A DNA stretch of 64,000 nucleotides from positions 310,001 through 374,000 of the forward strand of contig NZ_JAHLMF010000001.1 of NCBI RefSeq assembly GCF_018919385.1. The letters run 5' to 3'. The position numbers and the translations under genes were made by a program. Source of the DNA: Geomonas diazotrophica. GTDB taxonomy: Bacteria; Desulfobacterota; Desulfuromonadia; Geobacterales; Geobacteraceae. Shown here one piece after another: positions 46,260 to 58,348 of this stretch (position 1 is its first letter; every line of letters starts with the position of its first letter). The notes beneath the pieces are model-generated. The model saw nothing but the letters and a program-made list of their open reading frames with translations, was not told the origin of the DNA and did no database searches.

Positions 46260-46934
46260 ATGAACCGCCATCTTGCATCGCATATCGCACCGTACACCCT
46301 GGCCGCCTGGCTTTTTGCGGGAGTCCCGTCCCTGCACGCCCAGGCAGCCGCTACCGCACCGGAACCTGCCGCCAAGGAAAATGTTGCCAAGGAAAACGCT
46401 GCCGAGGCGCAGACGCTCAAGGCCGCCGAGGCGAAACTGGCCGCGCTCGCCAGGGAGGTGGAGTCGGACAAGCCGGCAGCGCAGGTCTCCAAGAAGAAGT
46501 CCGGCAAGAAGGGGTCCAAGGGGAAGCTGAAAAAGAAGAAGAGCTCCAAGAGGGGGAAGGGTAACGGGAAGGGCGCCGTTGCCGTCAAGGTCAAGGTGCT
46601 GGATCGGCGCATGACCCAGGCCGAGGTCCAGGGGGTGCTGGCCGGCAGCCGCGACTTTTCAGGCACCGACCTGAGCGGCCTCAACCTCACCGGCTACGAC
46701 CTGTCGGGCGCCAAGTTCAACCGCGCCAACCTGCAGTCGGTCAACCTGGAGCGCGCCGACCTCTCCGAGACCGACCTTGAGCTGGCCGACCTCACCGGGG
46801 CCGACCTGCGTGGCGCCTCTCTGAACCAGGCCCGCATCAGGGGGACCAGGCTCGCCGGCGCAAAGCTCGACGGCGCCATGTGGACCGACAAGACCATCTG
46901 CCGGGCCGGGTCGGTGGGGAACTGCATCGAATGA
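46260..46934 (+). CDS. Exported pentapeptide-repeat protein with lysine-rich linker
   Basis: 224 residues, start set by GGAGG. A signal peptide (1-29, LHAQA) is followed by an Ala/Glu helix (30-70) and a very basic, low-complexity stretch of Lys, Gly and Ser (77-108). From about 125 comes a pentapeptide-repeat right-handed beta-helix in A(D/N)LXX register (DLSGLNLTGYDLSGAKF, ADLTGADLRGASL) of about 14 repeats, ending in a short tail with two Cys. The helix is probably periplasmic. The Lys-rich segment could bind DNA, phosphates or anionic lipids; the function is unknown. Confidence 0.78.
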   Translation: MNRHLASHIAPYTLAAWLFAGVPSLHAQAAATAPEPAAKENVAKENAAEAQTLKAAEAKLAALAREVESDKPAAQVSKKKSGKKGSKGKLKKKKSSKRGKGNGKGAVAVKVKVLDRRMTQAEVQGVLAGSRDFSGTDLSGLNLTGYDLSGAKFNRANLQSVNLERADLSETDLELADLTGADLRGASLNQARIRGTRLAGAKLDGAMWTDKTICRAGSVGNCIE

Positions 46935-46998
46935 CCATCACCCTTCCCTCGCGGGAGGAAAGAGGTGGGAAAGGATGGCAGGTCCGTCAGAAGCAACA

Positions 46999-47032
46999 AA
47001 AAAAGCCCCCGGGGGTTCCCCCGGGGGCTTTT
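46999..47032. terminator. Strong bidirectional terminator between pentapeptide and cold-shock genes
   Basis: GCCCCCGGGGG pairs with CCCCCGGGGGC around TT; A-runs and T-runs flank both sides. It serves two convergent genes. Confidence 0.92.
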
Positions 47033-47052
47033 CGTCGTTTAAAGGATGGACT

Positions 47053-47253
47053 TTAAACCCTTACTACGTTGGCTGCCTGGAGGCCTTTCGGTCCCTGCTG
47101 CACGTCAAAAGTTACGGAATCGCCCTCTGCCAGAGATTTGAACCCTTCGCTCTGGATCGCGGAGAAGTGTACGAACACATCCTCGCCGTTCTCCTGCTCG
47201 ATGAAACCAAAACCCTTGCTGTCATTGAACCACTTCACTACACCTTTAGCCAT
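47053..47253 (-). CDS. cspA: Cold-shock protein, CspA family
   Basis: 66 residues. The single OB-fold domain begins [11 protein letters not shown], with RNP1 KGFGFI and RNP2 VFVHFS, and ends [13 protein letters not shown]. It binds single-stranded nucleic acids as an RNA chaperone. AGGAG precedes this ATG; an in-frame extension to 47307 is untranslated leader. It is expressed from a near-consensus promoter at 47316-47344 placed right behind the por stop, and ends at the strong terminator. Confidence 0.96.
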   Translation of the reverse strand: MAKGVVKWFNDSKGFGFIEQENGEDVFVHFSAIQSEGFKSLAEGDSVTFDVQQGPKGLQAANVVRV

Positions 47254-47315
47254 TACCACATCTCCTGTTACTGCTCTTTTACGTGATTGCGGGACCATCC
47301 CCGGCACAGGTAAAG

Positions 47316-47344
47316 ATTTTATGCACGGGTCTGGCCCCTGTCAA
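47316..47344 (-). promoter_or_regulatory. Near-consensus sigma-70 promoter of cspA
   Basis: On the reverse strand TTGACA (6/6), N17, TAAAAT (5/6). It leaves a leader of about 55 bases before the cspA ATG. Confidence 0.8.
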
Positions 47345-47366
47345 GCGCTTTTGTTAGATTTCTTTC

Positions 47367-50300
47367 CTATTTCTCGAAGTCCATTTCCGCCATCCTCTTG
47401 TACAGATCGAAGCGGCGGGCGGTGAGTTCGGAGGAGCGGGCCATGAGAGTCGCGGCCGCCTCCGGGTTGTTCTTCTTCAGCACGCGGTAGCGGTTCTCGC
47501 CGTAGGCGTACTCCTCGAGAGATATGCTCGGCTCCTTGCTGTCCAGGACGAGCGGGTTCTTGCCCTGTTCGGCGAGCTCCGGGTTGTAGCGGACCAGCGG
47601 CCAGTGGCCGGAGGCGACCGCACGCTTCTGGGTCTCGACGGCGGTGGCCATGTCGATGCCGTGGGCGATGCAGTGGCTGTAGGCCAGGATCAGGGACGGG
47701 CCGTCATACGCCTCGGCCTCCATGAACGCCTTGACCACCTGGGCCGGGTTGGAGAGAGAGACCTTGGCGACGTAGACGTTGCCGTAGGCCATGGCGATCA
47801 TGGCCAGGTCCTTCTTGGCCTGCGGCTTGCCCCCGGCGGCGAACTGCGCCACGGCGCCCATCGGGGTGGACTTGGAGGCCTGGCCGCCGGTGTTGGAGTA
47901 CACCTCGGTGTCGAGCACCAGGAGGTTCACGTTCTTGCCGGAAGCGATGACGTGGTCCAGGCCGCCGTAGCCGATATCATATGCCCAGCCGTCGCCGCCG
48001 ACGATCCAGACCGACTTCTTGACCAGGTAGTCGGCGATGGAGAGGAGCTTCTTCGCCGCGGCGTCGCCGGAAGCGGACAGGATCTCCTTCAGCTTGGCCA
48101 CGCGGGCCCGCTGCGCCTCGATACCGGCCTGGGTCTTCTGGTCGGCGCCCTTGATCTCGGCGACCAGCTCCGCCGGGAGGGAGAGGGTGTCGATCAGCTC
48201 GAGCGCGGCCTGGTTGAACTTGTCCACGGCGAGCCTCATGCCGAAGCCGAACTCGGCGTTGTCCTCGAAGAGCGAGTTGGACCAGGCCGGGCCGCGACCG
48301 TCGGCGTTCTTGGCCCACGGGGTGGTGGGCAGGTTGCCGCCGTAGATCGAGGTGCAGCCGGTGGCGTTGGCGATGAGCGCGCGGTCGCCGAAGAGCTGGG
48401 ACATGAGCTTCAGGTACGGGGTCTCGCCGCAGCCTGCGCAGGCGCCGGAGTACTCGAAGAGCGGGCGCACCAGCTGGCTTCCCTTGAGGGTGTCGAGCTT
48501 CAAGAGGCTCGGGTCGGTCTCGGGGAGGTTGAGGAAGAACTCGTAGTTGGCTGCCTCGGAGGCGCGCAGCGGCGCCTGGAACTTCATGTTGATCGCCTTG
48601 TGCTTCGGGTCCTCCTTCGACTTCGCCGGGCAGTTGGCCACGCAGGCGGCGCAGCCGGTGCAGTCCTCGGGGGCTACCTGGATGGTGCACTTCATCCCCT
48701 TGAACTCGTTGCCGCGGGCGTCCGCGGACTTGAAGGTTTCCGGTGCACCGGCCAGCTTGTCGGCGTCGTACACCTTCATCCTGATGGTGGCGTGCGGGCA
48801 GACGAAGGAGCAGATGCCGCACTGGATGCAGAGCTGCTCGTCCCAGACCGGGATGTCCACGGCGATGTTGCGCTTCTCGTACTGCGAGGTCGCGGTCGGG
48901 AAGGTGCCGTCGGCCGGGAGCATGGAGACCGGAACGTCGTCGCCGTGACCGGCGATCAGCTGGGCGGTCACTTCCTGTACGAACTTGGGAGCGTGGGCGC
49001 CCACCACGGCCGGCTTCCTGATCTTGCTGGTGGCGGTCGCCGGGACCGTGATCTCGAAGATGTTCTCGAGGGCGGCGTCCACCGCCTTGTTGTTCATCTC
49101 GACGACCTTCTCGCCGGACTTGCCGTAGGACTTCTTGATGGCGTCCTTGATGGAGGCGATGGCGGCGTCAAGCGGCATGATGTTGGAGATCTTGAAGAAG
49201 GCGGTCTGCATGATCACGTTGATCCTGGCGCCAAGGCCCAGCTTCTCGCCCAGCGCGATGGCGTTGATCACGTAGAACTTGAGCTTCTTGTCGATGATCT
49301 GCTGCTGCACCTCGACCGGCATGGAGTTCCAGACCTGCTCCTTGTCGTCGGTGAGCGAACAGAGGAGGAAGGTGCCGCCGACCTTGGCGCGGGTCAGCAT
49401 GTCGTACTTCTCGAGGAACGAGAAGTTGTGGCAGGCGACGAAGTCCGCCTGGTCGATCAGGTACGGGGAGCGGATCTCACCCTTGCCGAAGCGCAGGTGC
49501 GACACGGTCACTGTGCCGGCCTTCTTGGAGTCGTAGACGAAGTAGGCCTGGACGTTGTTGTCCGTGTTCTCGCCGATGATCTTGATGGAGTTCTTGTTGG
49601 CGCCGACGGTGCCGTCGGAGCCCAGGCCGAAGAACATGGCGGAGTAGGTACCGGCGGAGGGGTTCACGAAGCTCGGATCGTAGTCGAGCGAGCAGTTGGT
49701 GACGTCCTCCTTGATGCCGACCACGAAGTGGTTCTTCGGCTTGTCGGCCTTCAGGTTGTCGAACACCCCTTTGGCCATGCCCGGGGTGAACTCCTTGGAG
49801 CCCAGGCCGAAGCGGCCGCCCACGATGATCGGGTAGGACTTGAAGGAGGTCTTGCCGTCCGCCATGGCCTCGCCGATGGCGGTCCTGACGTCGAGGTAGA
49901 GCGGCTCGCCCAGGGAGCCCGGCTCCTTGGTGCGGTCGAGCACGGCGATCTTCTTGACGCTGGCCGGGAGGCAGGCTGCGACGGCGTCAACCGGGAACGG
50001 CCTGAACAGGCGCACCTTGACCAGACCCACCTTCTCGCCGGCAGCGTTCAGGGTCTCCAGGGTCTCCTGGACCGTGTCGGCGGCGCTCCCCATCACGATG
50101 ACGACGCGCTCCGCGTCCGGGGCGCCGACGTATTCCGCGACGGAGTACTTGCGGCCGGTGAGTCCTGCAAACTTGTCCATCTCCTCCTGCACGATCTGCA
50201 GGGCTTTCGGGTAGTAGGCGTTGACGGTCTCGCGACCCTGGAAGTAGACGTCCGGGTTCTGGGCGGTGCCGCGCAGCACCGGACGGTCCGGGGTCAGCGC

Positions 50301-50918
50301 GCGTGCCCGGTGCGCCTGCACCAGTTCGTCGCTGATCATGAAGCGCATGTCGTCAAAGGTAAGCTCCTCGACCTTCTGTACCTCGTGGGAGGTCCTGAAA
50401 CCGTCGAAGTAGTGCATGAAGGGGACGCGCGCCCTGAGGGTGGCCGCCTGGGAGATCAGCGCGAAGTCCATGACCTCCTGCACGTTGTTGGAGCAGATCA
50501 TGCCCCAGCCGGTGGAACGGGCGGACATGACGTCGGAGTGGTCGCCGAAGATGTTCAGCGCGGCGGCGGAAATGGCGCGGGCAGAGATGTGGAACACCGT
50601 CGAGGTGAGCTCGCCGGCGATCTTGAACATGTTCGGGATCATGAGCAAGAGGCCCTGGCTGGCGGTGAAGGTGGTCGTGAGGGCGCCGGCCTGGAGCGCG
50701 CCGTGCACGGCACCGGAGGCGCCCCCTTCGGACTGCAGCTCGGAAACGGAGGGGACGGTGCCCCAGATGTTCTTCTCGCCCCGGGCGCTCTTCTCGTCGG
50801 AGATCTCCCCCATGACCGAGGAGGGGGTGATCGGGTAGATGGCGATCACCTCGTTGGTGGCGTGGGCCACGTGTGCTGCCGCGGTGTTACCGTCGATTGT
50901 TACCATTCTGCGGGACAT
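47367..50918 (-). CDS. por: Pyruvate:ferredoxin (flavodoxin) oxidoreductase, homodimeric
   Basis: 1183 residues, the length of single-chain PFOR/NifJ. It splits pyruvate plus CoA to acetyl-CoA and CO2 with reduction of ferredoxin, central in anaerobic carbon flow. Domains in order: pyrimidine-binding (AIYPITPSSVMGE), II, III (gamma-like), a two-cluster ferredoxin domain (CIQCGICSFVCPHA; CTGCAACVANCPAK), and the TPP domain (SGACAGCGETPYLKL with its 4Fe-4S ligands; GGDGWAYDIGYGGLDH). AGGAGG lies before the ATG. Gene order recR-por with a 76-base gap suggests partial co-transcription. No terminator is visible after it before the cspA promoter. Confidence 0.96.
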   Translation of the reverse strand: MSRRMVTIDGNTAAAHVAHATNEVIAIYPITPSSVMGEISDEKSARGEKNIWGTVPSVSELQSEGGASGAVHGALQAGALTTTFTASQGLLLMIPNMFKIAGELTSTVFHISARAISAAALNIFGDHSDVMSARSTGWGMICSNNVQEVMDFALISQAATLRARVPFMHYFDGFRTSHEVQKVEELTFDDMRFMISDELVQAHRARALTPDRPVLRGTAQNPDVYFQGRETVNAYYPKALQIVQEEMDKFAGLTGRKYSVAEYVGAPDAERVVIVMGSAADTVQETLETLNAAGEKVGLVKVRLFRPFPVDAVAACLPASVKKIAVLDRTKEPGSLGEPLYLDVRTAIGEAMADGKTSFKSYPIIVGGRFGLGSKEFTPGMAKGVFDNLKADKPKNHFVVGIKEDVTNCSLDYDPSFVNPSAGTYSAMFFGLGSDGTVGANKNSIKIIGENTDNNVQAYFVYDSKKAGTVTVSHLRFGKGEIRSPYLIDQADFVACHNFSFLEKYDMLTRAKVGGTFLLCSLTDDKEQVWNSMPVEVQQQIIDKKLKFYVINAIALGEKLGLGARINVIMQTAFFKISNIMPLDAAIASIKDAIKKSYGKSGEKVVEMNNKAVDAALENIFEITVPATATSKIRKPAVVGAHAPKFVQEVTAQLIAGHGDDVPVSMLPADGTFPTATSQYEKRNIAVDIPVWDEQLCIQCGICSFVCPHATIRMKVYDADKLAGAPETFKSADARGNEFKGMKCTIQVAPEDCTGCAACVANCPAKSKEDPKHKAINMKFQAPLRASEAANYEFFLNLPETDPSLLKLDTLKGSQLVRPLFEYSGACAGCGETPYLKLMSQLFGDRALIANATGCTSIYGGNLPTTPWAKNADGRGPAWSNSLFEDNAEFGFGMRLAVDKFNQAALELIDTLSLPAELVAEIKGADQKTQAGIEAQRARVAKLKEILSASGDAAAKKLLSIADYLVKKSVWIVGGDGWAYDIGYGGLDHVIASGKNVNLLVLDTEVYSNTGGQASKSTPMGAVAQFAAGGKPQAKKDLAMIAMAYGNVYVAKVSLSNPAQVVKAFMEAEAYDGPSLILAYSHCIAHGIDMATAVETQKRAVASGHWPLVRYNPELAEQGKNPLVLDSKEPSISLEEYAYGENRYRVLKKNNPEAAATLMARSSELTARRFDLYKRMAEMDFEK

Positions 50919-50994
50919 TGATTTCCTCCTGTGTTTGAAAATCCAATTGAGCTTTACGGTAAAAGATCGTTCTAGTTCCCACTCGCGAAGGGGC

Positions 50995-51588
50995 TCAAAG
51001 CTCCGAGCGCCCCTCCACCGCCCGCTGCACGGTCGCCGCGTCCACGTATTCCAGGTCGCTGCCGATGGGGATGCCGTGCGCCAGACGCGTCACCTTGATC
51101 CCGAGCGGCTTGATCATCCTGGTCAGGTAGAGTGCCGTCGCCTCCCCTTCCACCGTGAAGTTGGTGGCGATCAGCACCTCGCGTACCTCGCCCCCCTCCA
51201 ACCGCTGCATCAGCTCGGCGATCCTCAGGTCGCGGGGTGTAACGCCGTTTAACGGTGAAAGCGCCCCCTGAAGCACGTGGTAGCGGCCGCGGAAAGCGCG
51301 GCTTCTCTCAAGGGCCAGCAGGTCTTGCGGCTCCTCCACCACGCAGAGCGTGGCGCCGTCGCGCTCCCCCGAGCAGATCCAGCAGGGATCGTCCTCGGTG
51401 ATGGCAAAACAGAGGGAGCAAAAACGGACCTTTTCCTTCACCTGCAGGAGGCTCTCTGCTAACGCCTCGATATTACCGGGATATTTAAGCAGATGAAAGG
51501 CAAGCCGCAAGGCACTTTTTTCACCGACACCAGGCAGTTTCTTCAATTCTCCCACCAGCCTGGTCAGCGAGCCCGAAAAATGTAGCAT
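50995..51588 (-). CDS. recR: Recombination mediator protein RecR
   Basis: 197 residues, normal length. The N-terminal HhH (LKKLPGVGEKSALRLAFHLL), the C4 zinc finger (CSLCFAITEDDPCWIC), the Toprim domain (TLCVVEEPQDLLALE) and the Walker B-like end are all present. It acts with RecF/RecO to load RecA at gaps. It lies in the classic order dnaX-ybaB-recR on the reverse strand. Confidence 0.97.
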   Translation of the reverse strand: MLHFSGSLTRLVGELKKLPGVGEKSALRLAFHLLKYPGNIEALAESLLQVKEKVRFCSLCFAITEDDPCWICSGERDGATLCVVEEPQDLLALERSRAFRGRYHVLQGALSPLNGVTPRDLRIAELMQRLEGGEVREVLIATNFTVEGEATALYLTRMIKPLGIKVTRLAHGIPIGSDLEYVDAATVQRAVEGRSEL

Positions 51589-51665
51589 ATTCCCACCATG
51601 GATAAAACAAGTTTTTACTGGTTATTTTTACCAAAAAAATTTTGATCGTAGAATTGGATAATTAA

Positions 51666-51693
51666 AGGGTGCACACCTAACGGCGTGCACCCT
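51666..51693 (-). terminator. Hairpin between ybaB and recR
   Basis: AGGGTGCAC pairs with GTGCACCCT, followed on the reverse strand by TTTAATT. It may attenuate read-through between the two genes rather than end the transcript. Confidence 0.55.
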
Positions 51694-51728
51694 CTCTTTC
51701 ATCCATCTGCTGCGATAGCCGGGGACCT

Positions 51729-52043
51729 CTAGAAAAGGCCGGGGATGCTCAGCCCGCCGGTGATCTTGCTCATCTCCTCGCTCATCTCCTGGTGCACCTT
51801 CTTGAGGGCCTCGTTGACGGCGGTGATGACCAGATCCTGCAGCATTTCCACGTCTTCGGGGTCGACGGCTTCCTTCTTGATGACCAGCGAGAGCACCTGG
51901 TTCTTGCCGTTGACAACCACCGTTACCGCGCCGCCGCCGGTGGTCACCTCGGCGGTTCTTTCCGCCGCCTGCTCCTGCAGCTTGCCCATCTTCTGCTGCA
52001 TCATCTGCGCCTGCTTCATGATCTGCGCCAAACCTTTAGACAT
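51729..52043 (-). CDS. ebfC: YbaB/EbfC nucleoid-associated protein
   Basis: 104 residues from the ATG at 52043 (GGAGG upstream; an in-frame TTG slightly before it is not used). MSKGLAQIMKQAQMMQQKMGKLQEQ is the conserved start; GGGAVTVVVNGKNQV and DPEDVEMLQDLVITAVNEAL complete the family pattern. It binds DNA as a dimer and forms an operon with dnaX and recR. Confidence 0.95.
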   Translation of the reverse strand: MSKGLAQIMKQAQMMQQKMGKLQEQAAERTAEVTTGGGAVTVVVNGKNQVLSLVIKKEAVDPEDVEMLQDLVITAVNEALKKVHQEMSEEMSKITGGLSIPGLF

Positions 52044-52091
52044 CGTATCCTCCAATTTTACTTTATTGTCGCAGCGTACCGCGGAACATTG

Positions 52092-53846
52092 TTATGATTT
52101 TGCCGCTTCTTTTTGCGGAAGTTCCTGCACCTCGGCGATCTCGCCGTCGAAAAGCTCCACCGCCACGGCTACCAGCGGATGCTCCTCCGCCTCGCGCCTC
52201 AGGACTGCCTTTCGCTCGGCGTCTTCAAGGCTTTTTTTTTCCGACAGGGTCGGGGCGGCGTCCGAGGGAGGCCCGCTCAGCGCGACCACCTTGACCTGGG
52301 TCGGGACGCCGAAATGGCCTTGGGCCAGGCTCTTCAGTTCGTTGATCTGCTCAGGATCCTGCAGCCGGGTCAGTTGGAAGGAGCCCTGCAGGCAGCCGAT
52401 CTCCAGGACGCCCTGGGCCACCTTGACCGGGTAGACCTCTTCCAACGCGCCACCGAGCATCGGCTTCTTCGCCTTGACCGCCTGCACGAAGCCTCCCCAG
52501 AGGTCGCCGCCGGAGGCAAAGGCGGGCGGTGCCGCCTGCGGCTCCGCGGCGGGGCGCGGCGGGGCTCCCGCCACCGGTGCTGCCGCAACGGGAGCTGCGG
52601 CGGGGCGGGAGGGTGGCGACTGCTGCTGAGGCGGCGCCGACTGCTGTGCCGGGCGCGGCGCGGGGGAGGACGGGCGCGGCGCTTCGGCGCGCGGCGGCAA
52701 CGGTCCCCCCTTTTCCAGGGCGTCGAGGCGCGCCAGCAGGTCCTGCACCGGGATGGCCGGGGCGAGACTCGCCATCTTGATCAGCGCCATCTCAAGGATC
52801 AGGCGCGGAAAGCCCGCGTGCGCCATCTCGGCCTCGGCCTTGAGCAGGATGGCCAGGTGGCGCTGCAGGTCCTGGACCGAGGCCTGCCCCCCCAGCGCGG
52901 TCAGCTCTCCCAGCTCGGCGTCCGAGAGCTCCAGCAGGTCACCCGGCTCCCCGACCGCCTTCAGGATGGCGATGTTGCGGAACTGGTTGATCAGTTCCTG
53001 GCAGAACTGGCGCATGCTGTAGCCGAAGGAATCGACCTGGGCCACGATACCGAGGGCCCCCTTGACGTCAGCCTCGAGCACGCTGCGGCAGCCGTCCATG
53101 ATCAGGCGCCGGTCCACCACGCCCAAAAGCGCGGCCACGTCGGCATCGGAGACGCTGTTGCCACAGAAGGCGAGCACCTGGTCCAGCGTGGAGAGGGAAT
53201 CGCGCATGCTGCCGTCCCCCTTCCTGGCCACGACCGAGAGCGCCTCGTCGGATACCTGCACCCCCTCCTGGTCCACGATGAAACGCAGCCTCGAGACGAT
53301 GCGCGGCAGCGCGATCCGCTTGAAGTCGAAGCGTTGGCAGCGCGACAGGATGGTGATGGGGACCTTGTGCGGTTCGGTGGTGGCGAAGATGAACTTGACG
53401 TGCGGCGGCGGCTCCTCCAGCGTCTTCAAAAGCGCGTTGAAGGCGTTGGTGGTCAGCATGTGCACTTCGTCGATGATGAATATCTTGTAGCGCGAACGCG
53501 AGGGGAGGTACTTGATGTTGTCCCGCAGCTCCCTGATGTCGTCGACGCCGGTGTTGGAGGCGCCGTCGATCTCGAAGACGTCGACCGAGTTCCCCTCGGT
53601 GATCTCCAGGCAGGTGGAGCAGGTGTTGCACGGCTCCACGGTCAGGCCGCTCTCGCAGTTGAGTGCCTTCGCCAGGATGCGCGCAGAACTGGTCTTGCCG
53701 ACCCCGCGGGCGCCGGTAAAGAGAAAGGCGTGTGCCACCCTGCCGCCGTCGATGGCGTTTTTCAGGGTCTGACTGACATGCTCCTGGCCGACCAGGTCGC
53801 TGAAGGTCTGGGGGCGCCATTTTCTAGCAAGGACAAGATAGGACAA
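52092..53846 (-). CDS. dnaX: DNA polymerase III subunits tau/gamma
   Basis: 584 residues. The clamp-loader AAA+ module (1-370) has GARGVGKTSSARILAKALNC, a zinc site (CESGLTVEPCNTCSTC), Walker B IFIIDEVHML and sensor region TTEPHKVPITILSRCQRF. A Pro/Ala/Gln-rich linker (375-440) joins the C-terminal domain that binds the polymerase alpha subunit. An A9 tract in codons 536-539 offers a slippage site: one extra A leads to a stop right after codon 540, and one A fewer to a stop after 548, so shorter products could be made. The gene is first in dnaX-ebfC-recR, preceded by the SRP RNA. Confidence 0.96.
   Translation of the reverse strand: MSYLVLARKWRPQTFSDLVGQEHVSQTLKNAIDGGRVAHAFLFTGARGVGKTSSARILAKALNCESGLTVEPCNTCSTCLEITEGNSVDVFEIDGASNTGVDDIRELRDNIKYLPSRSRYKIFIIDEVHMLTTNAFNALLKTLEEPPPHVKFIFATTEPHKVPITILSRCQRFDFKRIALPRIVSRLRFIVDQEGVQVSDEALSVVARKGDGSMRDSLSTLDQVLAFCGNSVSDADVAALLGVVDRRLIMDGCRSVLEADVKGALGIVAQVDSFGYSMRQFCQELINQFRNIAILKAVGEPGDLLELSDAELGELTALGGQASVQDLQRHLAILLKAEAEMAHAGFPRLILEMALIKMASLAPAIPVQDLLARLDALEKGGPLPPRAEAPRPSSPAPRPAQQSAPPQQQSPPSRPAAAPVAAAPVAGAPPRPAAEPQAAPPAFASGGDLWGGFVQAVKAKKPMLGGALEEVYPVKVAQGVLEIGCLQGSFQLTRLQDPEQINELKSLAQGHFGVPTQVKVVALSGPPSDAAPTLSEKKSLEDAERKAVLRREAEEHPLVAVAVELFDGEIAEVQELPQKEAAKS
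52232..52240 (-). promoter_or_regulatory. A9 slippage-type tract inside dnaX
   Basis: Nine consecutive A on the coding strand (GG-A9-GCC). Transcriptional slippage at A9 tracts makes the short gamma product in Thermus dnaX (established). Here it would remove only the last 36-44 residues of the tau-specific domain. Confidence 0.5.
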
Positions 53847-53910
53847 GGCGGCGTACCTCTATGGCATCACGTGGTTCATGGTTCGTGCGGGGCGTGGGGC
53901 GGGCGGGGGG

Positions 53911-54040
53911 TTGCGGAAAGAGCTGATAGCTGGGCTACCCCGCGGCACACGGGGGCGGTTACTGCCGCTGCTTCCTTCCGGACCTGACGGGGTTCATAAC
54001 CTTCCGTTGCGCGGGACCCAGCTATCAGGTCTATCCGCAA
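53911..54040 (-). ncRNA. ffs: Signal recognition particle RNA, small bacterial type
   Basis: The reverse strand holds the SRP RNA apex signature GTCAGGTCCGGAAGGAAGCAG. Flanking arms CTGATAGCTGGG and CCCAGCTATCAG pair perfectly, and the outer TTGCGG/CCGCAA closes a rod of about 130 nt. It pairs with Ffh for cotranslational targeting. The placement between tRNA-Ser and dnaX is a common gene order. Exact ends are estimated from the closing stem. Confidence 0.93.
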
Positions 54041-54056
54041 AGGGTAAATGTAAATA

Positions 54057-54147
54057 TGGCGGAGAGAGAGGGATTCGAACCCTCGGTACGCTATTAACGT
54101 ACACACGCTTTCCAGGCGTGCTCCTTCAACCACTCGGACATCTCTCC
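54057..54147 (-). tRNA. tRNA-Ser (anticodon GGA)
   Basis: The reverse strand reads GGAGAGATGTCCGAGTGG (acceptor and D arm), an anticodon loop CTGGAAA with GGA, a long variable arm (TACGTTAATAGCGTA), the T loop GGTTCGAATCC and acceptor TCTCTCC with encoded GCCA end. The long variable arm confirms a class II serine tRNA of 91 nt. Confidence 0.97.
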
Positions 54148-54270
54148 ACAACAAGGAGGAGATATATAATACACGCCGCATTAATTGTAAAGCGAATTCT
54201 TCAGGGGGACGTAAAACGCCGGCCACCCAAGCAGCAACGGTGGGCCGGACCCGGCACCAGTGCGCTGCGG

Positions 54271-54609
54271 TCAACCGGCCAGTTCGTCGGGCCGGCGCCC
54301 CTTCTTACGCATGAGGATGGCCTGCAGGAGGGACTGCTTCTCTTTTTGCAGCAACTGCTTGGCGATGATGGAGCGCACCGAGAGGAGTTCCTTTCTGAGC
54401 GCCTCGGCGTTCTTCACCAGGTGCCTGGCCCGGGGGTCGCTCCGGACGTAGGGGGAGAGCAGGTGCACGGCCTCCGAGATCTTACGGCTGACCAGCACCC
54501 GTTCACGGTAGTCTTCCAGCCGGCCCGATTTGAGGCGTTCCTCTAGTGCAGCAAACTCCGCGCTGAAGTAATTTATCACGTCGGAGTGGAGGACATCTTC
54601 TTGTTTCAT
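54271..54609 (-). CDS. Small helical hypothetical protein, 112 residues
   Basis: Start at 54609 (AAGGGTGAG upstream). A highly charged, all-helical protein (EFAALEERLKSGRLEDYRERVLVSR; KNAEALRKELLSVRSIIAKQLLQ) with likely coiled coil and no cysteine, signal peptide or membrane segment. The general look recalls flagellar export chaperones of FlgN type, but nothing in the neighbourhood supports this. It is divergent from mfd. Real gene likely; function unknown. Confidence 0.6.
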   Translation of the reverse strand: MKQEDVLHSDVINYFSAEFAALEERLKSGRLEDYRERVLVSRKISEAVHLLSPYVRSDPRARHLVKNAEALRKELLSVRSIIAKQLLQKEKQSLLQAILMRKKGRRPDELAG

Positions 54610-54817
54610 AGGCTCACCCTTAATTAAACTTCTCACAGCCGGTTCTCCTCAGGCTTCAAAAAGCTCTTCGGCAGCTCCCATTTTTTCTTTACTTTTATTT
54701 GGGGTCGCCGGAAAAACTTTGCCTGCCAACTGTCTGGATAATCGGCCCCGTTTTTGCTATGCTCAACCGGTGCTAAAGAGCTCCACCCACCAAAGCGAAA
54801 GGCCCCGCCCCGACACG

Positions 54818-58291
<3,474 letters not shown>

Positions 58292-58348
58292 TATGCTAGC
58301 GTTCCCCGGATTGGAATAAATTTACGCTAATTACAAAAGGAGCCAATC

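Noticed and set aside
47604-50921. A 1105-codon open frame antisense to por
   Set aside because: It mirrors por codon by codon, as expected in GC-rich DNA, has no ribosome binding site and encodes low-complexity Val/Leu/Asp/Gly-rich sequence. Similar long antisense frames over uvrA, priA, glmS and the 358-2451 gene were rejected for the same reason.
53876-54546. Overlapping frames across the SRP RNA and tRNA-Ser
   Set aside because: The SRP RNA signature and the tRNA cloverleaf explain the sequence; frames there are coincidental.
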